Shown here: positions 1-6,336 of the stretch, one piece after another
How the letters are laid out: every line of letters begins with the position of its first letter
Position numbering within the stretch: the stretch's first letter is position 1
Source of the DNA: Halanaerobiales bacterium
GTDB taxonomy: Bacteria; Bacillota; Halanaerobiia; Halanaerobiales; M55B127
Assembly: GCA_021736965.1 (NCBI GenBank)
Contig: JAIPEV010000046.1
Location: forward strand, 1 to 11,063
Reading direction: 5' to 3'
Length of the DNA: 11,063 nt
Made by a program: the position numbers and the translations under genes
Notes under the pieces: generated by a model
Seen by the model: only the letters and a program-made list of their open reading frames with translations
What the model was told of the DNA's origin: nothing
The model's database searches: none

Positions 1-302
1 AGAGAAGAACAAAGGGCCCAGATTTAAGTGCAGTTGGAGTAGCAGGTTATCTATCTAAAGATGAAGAGTACTTTGCTTTTGGATTAGGTGCAGTTGCTCC
101 TACCCCAATATATTTAGATGCCAGTAAGATCTTTTTTGGCAATGGAAGTTTTGAAGCAAAACAAAAAAAATTATTAAAAGAAGTTACTAATAAAATAAAT
201 CCAATTGATGATGTAAGAAGTACAAAAAAATATAGAATTAAGATGGCTCAAGTCTATACCAGAAGAATTCTTTCCAGATTATGGGAAGCAGGTGATAAAT
301 AA
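1..302 (+). CDS. FAD-binding subunit of a molybdenum hydroxylase (C-terminal part, 5' truncated by window)
   Basis: Reading from base 3 gives 99 residues up to TAA at 300-302, with no start inside the window. The visible piece begins RRTKGPDLSAVGVAGYL and ends YTRRILSRLWEAGDK. This matches the C-terminal domain of the FAD (CoxM/XdhB-like) subunit of xanthine dehydrogenase/CO dehydrogenase enzymes, where an R/K-x-x-x-D-L-A-x-V segment is followed by a strand giving 'GAVAPTPI'. This subunit carries electrons from the 2Fe-2S clusters to NAD or another acceptor; its FAD-binding N-terminal domain lies upstream and is not visible. The stop overlaps the ATG of the 2Fe-2S subunit (TAATG), so the two are translationally coupled. 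The medium/small/large order found here is typical of the three-subunit form of the family. Identification is by family resemblance plus the two unmistakable partners downstream. Confidence 0.85.
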   Translation, partial: RRTKGPDLSAVGVAGYLSKDEEYFAFGLGAVAPTPIYLDASKIFFGNGSFEAKQKKLLKEVTNKINPIDDVRSTKKYRIKMAQVYTRRILSRLWEAGDK

Positions 303-775
303 TGAAAACTATTAATTTAACAGTAAATAAAAGAAAGTATCAATTGAATGTAAAGGAAAATGAAATTCTTTTAGATGTTTTGAGAACAAAATTAAACTTT
401 ACTGGAACAAAAGAAGGTTGTGGAGAAGGGGAATGTGGAGCCTGTACCATTATTATGGACGATAAAGCAGTTACGAGTTGCTTAATCCTTGCTGTAGAAG
501 CAGATGGCTCAGAGTTAGAAACCATTGAAGGACAGTCAATCGGAGAAGATATTAGTGTGATCCAAGAGGCATTTATTGAAGAAAATGCTATTCAATGTGG
601 ATTTTGTACTCCTGGTATGATTATTTCTGCCAAGGCACTTTTAGATAGAAATCCAAATCCTTCTGAAGAAGAAATAGATATTGCTTTATCAGGAAATATT
701 TGTCGCTGTACAGGTTATTACTCTATTAGAGAAGCAGTTAAACGTGCAGCTGAGAAGAAGGGAGGTAACAAATAG
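302..775 (+). CDS. 2Fe-2S subunit of a molybdenum hydroxylase (CoxS/XdhC-like)
   Basis: This 157-residue protein has the usual length of the small subunit of xanthine dehydrogenase/CO dehydrogenase-type enzymes. It passes electrons from the molybdenum centre to FAD in the cytoplasmic complex. The N-terminal ferredoxin-like domain has the plant-type cluster ligands C40, C45, C48 (CGEGECGAC) and C60. The C-terminal four-helix domain carries the second cluster through C99 and C102 (CGFCTPGM) and C134 and C136 (NICRCTGY). All eight ligands are present, so both clusters should form. The ATG overlaps the stop of the FAD subunit by one base and is preceded by AGGTGA (290-295), six bases upstream. 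The stop TAG overlaps the GTG of the large subunit by one base. The gene is intact; substrate choice is not set by this subunit. Confidence 0.95.
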   Translation: MKTINLTVNKRKYQLNVKENEILLDVLRTKLNFTGTKEGCGEGECGACTIIMDDKAVTSCLILAVEADGSELETIEGQSIGEDISVIQEAFIEENAIQCGFCTPGMIISAKALLDRNPNPSEEEIDIALSGNICRCTGYYSIREAVKRAAEKKGGNK

Positions 776-3105
776 TGAGTGAAGAAATTATCGGTAAAGA
801 TGTGAAAAGAATTAAAGCCTTAGAAAAGGTAACTGGTAGTGCACAGTTTGTTCATGATATGGAAGTACAAGGTATGTTACATGCTAAAATGAAGTTAAGT
901 CCACATGCACATGCAAGGATTATTAACATAGATACCTCAAAAGCAGAAAGTCTTCCAGGGGTATGGACAGTTCTAACTGGAAAAGATTTACCATATAAGG
1001 TTGGACTTTATCTAGTTGATAAAGATATTTTAGCTTCTAAAAAGGTTAGATATCAAGGAGAACCTGTTGCAGCTGTTGCAGCAGAGACTATAGAAACTGC
1101 CGAAAAAGCAGTAGAACTTATTGATATTGAATATGAGGTATTAGATCATGTATTAGATGTTAAAGATGCTGTAAAAGAAGATGCACCTTTAGTACATGAA
1201 GACTTAGCAGAATTGGAAAGAGCTCCAGTTTTCTTTCCTCAACCAGGAACTAATATTGCCCATCATACAAAGATAAGGAAGGGTGATATTGAAAAGGGGT
1301 TTAAAGAAGCAGACTATATAATTGAAAATGAATTTGATCTACCAATGGTAGACCACACTGCTATGGAGACACATACTTCTATAGCTCAGTGGAAACCAGG
1401 CAAAAAGGTAAAACTTTGGACAAGTGCTCAGTCACCTTTCGCTGTAAGAAACTTATTAGCTAATGGATTAAACTTAAACCATGAAGATATTGAAGTAGTG
1501 GTACCTTATGTAGGTGGTGGTTTTGGTGGGAAGGCTGGTATTCATTTTGAACCACTTGTAACCTGTTTATCAAGAGCATCCGAGGGTAGACCAGTAAAAA
1601 TTGTAATGTCAAGAATGGAAGAGTTCAACTCTGTACCTGTTAGACAGGGACTATATTCTAAGTTAAAGACCGGTGTTACTAAAGAAGGTAAAATTGTTGC
1701 ACAAGAGACTGAGTTTTTATGGGACAGTGGTGCTAATGCAGACTATGGGGTAAATGTTACCAGAGCTGCAGCAACCGCTGGTGTGGGCCCTTATGAGATA
1801 GATAATGTGAAGTTGGATTCTAAAACTGTCTATACAAATAAGATATTTGGAACTGCCTATAGAGGTTTTGGTCACTTAGAAATTCTTTGGGCAATTGAAA
1901 GGCAAATGGACTTAATTGCTGAAGAGATTAAAATAAGTCCTTATGAGTTTAGAATGAAAAATGCCTTAAGAGAGGGTTCTGTTACTGTTACAGGAGAACA
2001 TATTGGTGATTCTCATGGTAAAGTGACAGAATGTCTAGAAGCTGTAGCAAAAGAGATTGATTTTGATAATAGAGGGTCTGATGATCTAAAGCCAGGTAAA
2101 AAACGTGGTAAAGGGATTGCTTTACTCCATAAAGCACCTGCAATGCCGACAAATACAGGAACTGCAGCTTTCCTTAAGTTTAATGAAAATGGAACTGTAA
2201 ACCTAACCGTATCATTAGTTGATTATGGTCAAGGTACTTATACTGCCTTAGCTCAGATAGTTGCTGATCAATTAAAAATACCTGTTGAAAAGGTAAATGT
2301 AGTTTGGGAACAAAATACTGAAACACAGCCTTATGATTGGCAGACTGTTGCTTCTAAGGGCCTATTTATGTCAGGTAATGCTACAATTAAAGCTTGTGAA
2401 GATATGAAAAAACAACTAAAAGAAGTAGCAGCTCAACCTTTAAGATCTTCAGTTGAAGATTTAATAATTGAAGATGAAAAGGTTAAAATTAGACATCACA
2501 AAGATAAATGTATAACATTTAAAGAACTAGCTATGGGTTATACTTATCCAAATGGTAATGCAATTGGTGGTCCGTTAGTCGCTAGGGGTAACTATATTGC
2601 TCAAGGATTAAGTAACCTGGATCCAGAAACAGGTCAGGGTTTACCTGCCCTTGATTGGACCTATGGAGCTCATGCTGTAGAAGTTATCGCTGATCAAGAG
2701 ACTGGAGAATTTGAAGTAGTTAAGATTGCTTCAGCCTTTGATATAGGTAAAACAATTAATAAATCAAATGTAATAGGACAGATTCAAGGTGGAGTAATTC
2801 AGGGATATGGTTCTGCAGTAATGGAAGGCTATCAGTTTAGTGAAGATGGTAAACTATTAACAAATAGTTTTACTGATTATAAGGTTCCTTCAATTGCTGA
2901 TATACCAGAACTAAAACCAATATTAATTGAAAACGCTCAAAAAGATGGACCTTACGGAGCTCGTGGAGTAGCGGAACACCCAATGATTTCAGTTCCACCA
3001 GCAGTTGGAAATGCGCTACATGATGCTCTTGGTGTTAAGATTAAAGAGATGCCTGTAATTCCTGAAAAGATCTTTGAATTAATTGAAAAAAAGAATAACA
3101 GTTAA
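775..3105 (+). CDS. Molybdopterin-binding catalytic subunit of a xanthine dehydrogenase-family hydroxylase
   Basis: This 776-residue protein is the large subunit of a molybdenum hydroxylase, which adds oxygen from water to a carbon of its substrate at a molybdopterin-bound Mo centre. It opens with the alpha/beta hammerhead segment (KDVKRIKALEKVTGSAQFVHD). The Mo-cofactor loops are visible: GGGFGGK at 247-253, AYRGFG at 361-366, and GARGVAEHP near the C-terminus, where E734 sits at the place of the conserved catalytic glutamate. Usual family sequence there is G-x-G-E-P; here it is VAEHP, a variant. The AYRGFG loop argues against an aerobic CO dehydrogenase, which has AYRCSF. The GTG start lies nine bases after GGGAGG (760-765) and overlaps the preceding TAG. 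Substrate could be a purine, aldehyde or N-heterocycle; the sequence alone does not decide. A terminator follows directly. Confidence 0.93.
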   Translation: MSEEIIGKDVKRIKALEKVTGSAQFVHDMEVQGMLHAKMKLSPHAHARIINIDTSKAESLPGVWTVLTGKDLPYKVGLYLVDKDILASKKVRYQGEPVAAVAAETIETAEKAVELIDIEYEVLDHVLDVKDAVKEDAPLVHEDLAELERAPVFFPQPGTNIAHHTKIRKGDIEKGFKEADYIIENEFDLPMVDHTAMETHTSIAQWKPGKKVKLWTSAQSPFAVRNLLANGLNLNHEDIEVVVPYVGGGFGGKAGIHFEPLVTCLSRASEGRPVKIVMSRMEEFNSVPVRQGLYSKLKTGVTKEGKIVAQETEFLWDSGANADYGVNVTRAAATAGVGPYEIDNVKLDSKTVYTNKIFGTAYRGFGHLEILWAIERQMDLIAEEIKISPYEFRMKNALREGSVTVTGEHIGDSHGKVTECLEAVAKEIDFDNRGSDDLKPGKKRGKGIALLHKAPAMPTNTGTAAFLKFNENGTVNLTVSLVDYGQGTYTALAQIVADQLKIPVEKVNVVWEQNTETQPYDWQTVASKGLFMSGNATIKACEDMKKQLKEVAAQPLRSSVEDLIIEDEKVKIRHHKDKCITFKELAMGYTYPNGNAIGGPLVARGNYIAQGLSNLDPETGQGLPALDWTYGAHAVEVIADQETGEFEVVKIASAFDIGKTINKSNVIGQIQGGVIQGYGSAVMEGYQFSEDGKLLTNSFTDYKVPSIADIPELKPILIENAQKDGPYGARGVAEHPMISVPPAVGNALHDALGVKIKEMPVIPEKIFELIEKKNNS

Positions 3106-3127
3106 TAAAGTGTCTTAAGTTAGTTAT

Positions 3128-3160
3128 AACCGCTGTCCTTTAAAGGTCAGCGGTTTTTTT
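3128..3160 (+). terminator. Intrinsic terminator of the molybdenum hydroxylase operon
   Basis: AACCGCTG (3128-3135) pairs perfectly with CAGCGGTT (3148-3155). After one T-T mismatch the stem continues as CCT/AGG around a TTAA loop. A run of seven T (3154-3160) follows at once. It lies 23 bases after the large-subunit stop and separates this operon from the housekeeping genes downstream. Confidence 0.92.
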
Positions 3161-3243
3161 AAATTAAACTTGAAATTTTATCTTTTTTCATTTATAGTAA
3201 ATTTAAGAATATCTTTAAACTGATAGTTTTTTATATTACTATA

Positions 3244-3274
3244 TTTACAATTTTTATTAAAATATAATGATAAT
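3244..3274 (+). promoter_or_regulatory. Candidate sigma-A-type promoter for the P-loop gene and fabG-acpP
   Basis: The gap 3161-3296 between a strong terminator and the next gene must hold a promoter if that gene is expressed on its own. The best pair I see is TTTACA (3244-3249) and GATAAT (3269-3274), with a long 19-base spacer. A perfect TATAAT lies at 3263-3268 but is only 13 bases from TTTACA, and no good -35 stands at 16-18 bases. The region is so AT-rich that chance matches are expected. I see no riboswitch, clear operator or small gene in the rest of the gap. Confidence 0.3.
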
Positions 3275-3293
3275 ATAGATTAATATAAATTAT

Positions 3294-3299
3294 GGGGTG
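3294..3299 (+). promoter_or_regulatory. Shine-Dalgarno that sets the GTG start of the P-loop gene
   Basis: GGGGTG stands six bases before the GTG at 3306. The in-frame GTG at 3297 lies inside this motif and has no purine-rich site of its own, so 3306 is the better start. Confidence 0.5.
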
Positions 3300-3305
3300 T
3301 TTAAT

Positions 3306-4115
3306 GTGTATGTATATGCCTTAGTAGGTGTAAGTGGATCGGGTAAGAGCCATCGTGCAGCTTTTGTTGCTGACAAATATGACATCCCTTTAATATTAGA
3401 TGATGGTCTTTTAATATATAAAGGTAGGGTTTTAGCTGGTAAGTCTGCTAAACGTGATAAGAGAAAAATACAGGCTATAAGGACTGCAATAATATTAGAA
3501 AAAAAGCATCAAGAGGAGATCAAAGAGGCTTTTAAAAATATAAAAGAAGAAGAAATACTAATCTTAGGTACTTCAATGAGGATGATTGAACGAATAGTAC
3601 AAAATCTAAGTTTAGGAGAAATTAATAAGGTAATTAAAATAGATCAAATTTCTAATCAAGAAGATATTAAAAAAGCAATAAATATAAGAAAAAATGAAGG
3701 AAAACATGTTATACCTGTTCCTAAAATTGAAGTAAAGTCAAGATTTCCAGGTTATTTTTTACATTCATTAGATCTTTTTTTTAAAAAAGGTAAAGGCTCT
3801 ATTAAAAAAGAGAAAACTATAGTTAGACCTAAATTTTCTTATTATGGCAATTTGGTAATCTATAATAATGTTCTTAAAGACATTATTTTTTATGAACTCT
3901 CAAATCAAGAGACTATAATGAAGATTGATAGTATATACATAGAAAAAAAAGATAATGAAATTTGTGTTAAAATAGAAATTGTATTAAAATATGGAGTAAG
4001 GATTGTTAAATACATACATAAGATCCAGAAAAAGCTTAATGATATTATCGAAAGATATACCGGATTATATCTGGATAATTTAAATTTTCAAATAAATTCT
4101 CTAGATACTGATTAA
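3306..4115 (+). CDS. P-loop ATP-binding protein with a C-terminal Asp23/Gls24-like domain, function unknown
   Basis: The protein has 269 residues from the GTG at 3306 (272 if started at GTG 3297). It begins MYVYALVGVSGSGKSHRA, a Walker A motif at residues 8-15, and continues with LDDGLLI (31-37), a conserved-looking block next to the nucleotide site. The stretch EEEILILGTS (81-90) ends a hydrophobic strand that could serve as Walker B. I recognise this N-terminal half as a small P-loop family of uncharacterised Firmicute proteins. From about residue 195 to the end, the pattern of two beta strands, a helix with 'IQKKLNDIIERYTGLYLDNLNFQI' spacing and a final strand resembles Asp23/Gls24 domains. 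It has no visible signal peptide or membrane segment. It lies 16 bases before fabG and probably shares its transcript. A role near cell envelope or lipid metabolism is only suggested by this position. Confidence 0.72.
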   Translation: MYVYALVGVSGSGKSHRAAFVADKYDIPLILDDGLLIYKGRVLAGKSAKRDKRKIQAIRTAIILEKKHQEEIKEAFKNIKEEEILILGTSMRMIERIVQNLSLGEINKVIKIDQISNQEDIKKAINIRKNEGKHVIPVPKIEVKSRFPGYFLHSLDLFFKKGKGSIKKEKTIVRPKFSYYGNLVIYNNVLKDIIFYELSNQETIMKIDSIYIEKKDNEICVKIEIVLKYGVRIVKYIHKIQKKLNDIIERYTGLYLDNLNFQINSLDTD

Positions 4116-4131
4116 AAAAGGAGATGATTAC

Positions 4132-4875
4132 TTGTTACTGAGAAACAAGGTTGCAGTTATTACAGGTAGTTCTCGTGGAATTGGAGCAGCAACTGCAGTT
4201 AAGCTTGCTGAACATGGTTCAAATATTGTAATCAACTATAATAATGACATTGATGGAGCCAAAGAAACTGCTGAAAAGATAAGAAAATTAGGTCAAAAAA
4301 CTCTGATTGTACAGGCTGATGTTTCTGATCCTGATCAGGCTAAAAAATTAATAAAAAAGTCGGTAAGTGAATTTAATAAAATTGATATATTAATAAATAA
4401 TGCGGGAATAACTAAAGACGGATTACTATTAAGAATGAAAGAAAAAGACTTTAATGCTGTTATTGATATTAATTTAAAAGGTACTTTTAACTGTACAAAA
4501 AATGTTATTCGATATATGATGAAACAAAATGGTGGTAAAATTGTTAATTTAAGTTCAGTTGTAGGTTTAATGGGTAATCCTGGGCAGGCAAACTATGCTG
4601 CTTCTAAGGCAGGGATTATTGGATTTTCAAAGTCAATTGCTAAAGAAGTATCAAAAAGAGGGATCAATATTAATGTTGTTGCACCAGGATATATTCAAAC
4701 AGATATGACAGAAGAATTAGCTCAGAAGGTGAAAGATAAGATGTTAGAAAATATACCTTTAAACAGATTTGGTCAACCTGAAGATGTAGCAAATGTTATT
4801 TTGTTTTTAGTTTCTCCATTAGCAAACTATGTAAATGGTCAAGTTATAAATATCGATGGTGGTATGTTAATGTGA
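4132..4875 (+). CDS. fabG: 3-oxoacyl-[acyl-carrier-protein] reductase FabG
   Basis: FabG reduces 3-ketoacyl-ACP to 3-hydroxyacyl-ACP with NADPH in type II fatty acid synthesis. The 247-residue length is typical. It is a short-chain dehydrogenase: the cofactor motif TGSSRGIG is at 11-18, NNAG at 89-92, and the catalytic set N114, S142, Y155 and K159 is complete, in the FabG-specific context SSVVGLMGNPGQANYAASK. The C-terminus (NGQVINIDGGMLM) is the usual FabG ending. Translation should start at TTG 4132, because AAGGAGATG (4118-4126) stands just upstream and there is no nearby in-frame ATG; the weak start codon may moderate output. acpP follows 15 bases after the stop, confirming FabG rather than another SDR. 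Other fab genes (fabD, fabH, fabF) and plsX/fapR are not in this neighbourhood. Confidence 0.96.
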   Translation: MLLRNKVAVITGSSRGIGAATAVKLAEHGSNIVINYNNDIDGAKETAEKIRKLGQKTLIVQADVSDPDQAKKLIKKSVSEFNKIDILINNAGITKDGLLLRMKEKDFNAVIDINLKGTFNCTKNVIRYMMKQNGGKIVNLSSVVGLMGNPGQANYAASKAGIIGFSKSIAKEVSKRGININVVAPGYIQTDMTEELAQKVKDKMLENIPLNRFGQPEDVANVILFLVSPLANYVNGQVINIDGGMLM

Positions 4876-4876
4876 A

Positions 4877-4882
4877 AGGAGG
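4877..4882 (+). promoter_or_regulatory. Strong Shine-Dalgarno of acpP
   Basis: A perfect AGGAGG lies within AAAGGAGGTG (4875-4884). An in-frame GTG at 4882 overlaps it and cannot be the start. The ATG at 4888 (5-base spacing) and the ATG at 4891 (8-base spacing) are both possible; 4891 has the better spacing and gives a 77-residue ACP. Confidence 0.8.
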
Positions 4883-4890
4883 TGAAAATG

Positions 4891-5124
4891 ATGGCAGAAG
4901 TATATGATAGAATAGTTCAAGTAGTTTCAGAAGAGCTTGCTATATCTGAAGAGGAAATCACTGAAGATGCCTCATTTATTGACGATCTTGGTGCTGATTC
5001 ATTAGATGTTGTTGAATTAATAATGGCTTTAGAAGAGGAATTTGACATTGAAATACCTGATGAGGATGCTGAAAATATCGCAACTGTAGCTGATGCAGTT
5101 GAATATATAGAGGGAAGTCTTTAA
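4891..5124 (+). CDS. acpP: Acyl carrier protein
   Basis: This is the small acidic carrier on which fatty acids are built; intermediates hang on a 4'-phosphopantetheine arm. From ATG 4891 it has 77 residues, the standard length. The attachment site is S37 in the motif DLGADSLDVVELIMALEEEF, and the rest (EIPDEDAENIATVADAVEYI) is classic ACP helix III-IV sequence. The alternative ATG at 4888 would add one methionine. The perfect AGGAGG fits a very abundant product. It sits between fabG and rnc, a common order in Firmicutes. A hairpin just downstream probably ends or trims much of its transcript before rnc. Confidence 0.97.
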   Translation: MAEVYDRIVQVVSEELAISEEEITEDASFIDDLGADSLDVVELIMALEEEFDIEIPDEDAENIATVADAVEYIEGSL

Positions 5125-5140
5125 GCTTAAATATAAGATG

Positions 5141-5166
5141 ATAGGGGGATAATATTTCCCCCTTTT
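5141..5166 (+). terminator. Hairpin between acpP and rnc, probable (partial) terminator
   Basis: AGGGGGA (5143-5149) pairs with TCCCCCT (5157-5163) around a seven-base AT loop. Only four T (5163-5166) follow before AAAA. The short T run suggests a leaky terminator or a 3'-end-protecting stem that lets some transcription reach rnc. I see no clear promoter between this stem and the rnc start. Confidence 0.65.
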
Positions 5167-5201
5167 AAAAAGAAAATGATGACAGGTGTGGTGACAATTT
5201 A

Positions 5202-5909
5202 ATGGTAGAAAAATTGACAGAAAAAAAGGTTGCTGAACTAGAAGATAAGCTAAATATTAAGTTTGACAATAAAAGACTTATAATTCGCGCTTTAACTCAT
5301 AAGTCATTTGCAAATGAGAATACTGACTTAAAAATTAAAGATAATGAGAGACTTGAGTTTTTAGGAGATTCTGTACTGAGTCTTTCAATTAGTACATATA
5401 TCTTTAATAAGTATGACAATTATAAAGAAGGTAAACTTGCAAAAATAAGATCGGTAATTGTAAGTGCACCTGTTCTTGCTGAAAAAGCGTCTGATTTAAA
5501 CTTAGGTAAATATTTATTATTAGGTAAGGGTGAAGAACTATCTGGAGGAAGAAATAGAGACTCAATACTGGCTGATACAATGGAAGCAATTTTAGGAGCA
5601 ATCTATTTAGATAAAGGTTTTGACTTTGTTTTTGAATTTATCATTAATAGTTTCAAACATTATATATTTGAAGTTGATAATGGTAACTATATTCAGGACT
5701 ATAAAACTATGTTACAAGAGGTTATCCAAAAAAACAGTAATGAAAGACCAGTATATGAAGTTGTTAAAGAAAAAGGTCCAGATCATGATAAAAAGTTTTA
5801 TGTAGTAGTATTTTTTAATGAAAAAGAACTTGGTTTTGGAAAGGGTAAAAGCAAAAAAGAAGCTGAACAAGAAGCTGCAAAACATGCATTAGAGCAATTA
5901 GATAATTAA
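5202..5909 (+). CDS. rnc: Ribonuclease III
   Basis: RNase III cuts double-stranded RNA and processes rRNA precursors and some mRNAs in the cytoplasm as a Mg-dependent homodimer. The 235 residues are of normal length. The signature NERLEFLGDS starts at N48, giving active-site residues E49, E52 and D56; the second pair, D125 and E128 in ILADTMEAILG, is also present. A double-stranded RNA-binding domain spans about 166-233 (YKTMLQEVIQKN to KKEAEQEAAKHALEQL). The ATG at 5202 has only a modest ribosome-binding site (GGTG at 5190-5193, eight bases away), so translation is probably low compared with acpP. It follows acpP by 77 bases, interrupted by a hairpin, and ends in its own terminator. Confidence 0.97.
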   Translation: MVEKLTEKKVAELEDKLNIKFDNKRLIIRALTHKSFANENTDLKIKDNERLEFLGDSVLSLSISTYIFNKYDNYKEGKLAKIRSVIVSAPVLAEKASDLNLGKYLLLGKGEELSGGRNRDSILADTMEAILGAIYLDKGFDFVFEFIINSFKHYIFEVDNGNYIQDYKTMLQEVIQKNSNERPVYEVVKEKGPDHDKKFYVVVFFNEKELGFGKGKSKKEAEQEAAKHALEQLDN

Positions 5910-5918
5910 GAATCTATC

Positions 5919-5944
5919 AATACACCCATTATGGGTGTATTTTT
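5919..5944 (+). terminator. Intrinsic terminator after rnc
   Basis: AATACACCCA (5919-5928) pairs with TGGGTGTATT (5932-5941) around a three-base loop TTA, a perfect ten-base-pair stem. The T run 5940-5944 follows. It stands ten bases after the rnc stop and only 19 bases before the aroH start, so no separate promoter for aroH fits easily between them. Confidence 0.85.
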
Positions 5945-5963
5945 ATTGGAGTAGTGATATAAT

Positions 5964-6335
5964 ATGTATACAATTAGAGGGGCAACTACTGTAAAAAATA
6001 ATACAGAATATGAAATAAACGAAGCTGTTCAGGATTTAATAAAAAAGATTATTAATTATAATGATCTTCAAAGTGAAAGTATTATTAGTTTTATCTTTTC
6101 CACAACCGAAGATCTAAATCAAGCCTATCCCGGTAAAGCAATTAGAGATATAGGCTTTGTAGATACTTCAATTATGTGTTTGCAAGAAATGAAGGTAGAA
6201 AGCTCTTTAAAAAAATGTATAAGAGTAATGCTTTTAGTTAATGGATTTAAAAGTAAAAAAGAAATCAACCATATTTATTTAAAAGATGCAAAAAATTTAA
6301 GAAAAGATTTAAATTTTTTGTCAGAGGAGAAATGA
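5964..6335 (+). CDS. aroH: Chorismate mutase, AroH type
   Basis: Converts chorismate to prephenate, the branch step to phenylalanine and tyrosine. At 123 residues it matches the small trimeric AroH family known from Bacillus subtilis, not the helical AroQ family. It starts MYTIRGATTV like other AroH proteins. The residues that bind and convert the substrate are all in place: R5, R61, C72, E75, R87 and Y105, in the contexts MCLQEM and LKKCIRVM, with a constant offset of two to three from the B. subtilis positions 7, 63, 75, 78, 90 and 108. The nearest purine-rich site is GGAG (5948-5951), 12 bases from the ATG, which is rather far. It is followed by the DAHP synthase after a single base, so the two are translated together and act at the two ends of the pathway. 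Confidence 0.95.
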   Translation: MYTIRGATTVKNNTEYEINEAVQDLIKKIINYNDLQSESIISFIFSTTEDLNQAYPGKAIRDIGFVDTSIMCLQEMKVESSLKKCIRVMLLVNGFKSKKEINHIYLKDAKNLRKDLNFLSEEK

Positions 6336-6336
6336 T

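Noticed and set aside
340..525. Minus-strand frame within the 2Fe-2S subunit gene
   Set aside because: It is a shadow of a gene whose cluster ligands are fully conserved; no independent coding sign.
3161..3296. Possible riboswitch or FapR-like operator before the P-loop/fabG genes
   Set aside because: No stable GC-containing stems or convincing palindromes were found in this AT-rich gap.
3297..3305. GTG at 3297 as start of the P-loop protein, adding three residues
   Set aside because: The codon lies within the GGGGTG ribosome-binding site that serves GTG 3306, and the shorter form begins directly with the first beta strand before the P-loop.
4882..4890. GTG at 4882 as start of acpP, giving 80 residues
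   Set aside because: It overlaps the AGGAGG site itself; the ATG at 4891 (or 4888) has proper spacing and yields the standard ACP length.
5404..5805. Alternative frames on both strands within rnc
   Set aside because: They lie inside a complete RNase III gene and show leucine- and isoleucine-rich sequence typical of frame shadows.
5958..5963. TATAAT just before aroH as a -10 element
   Set aside because: It touches the ATG, would put the transcription start inside the gene, and has no -35 at the right distance. In this AT-rich DNA it is probably chance.
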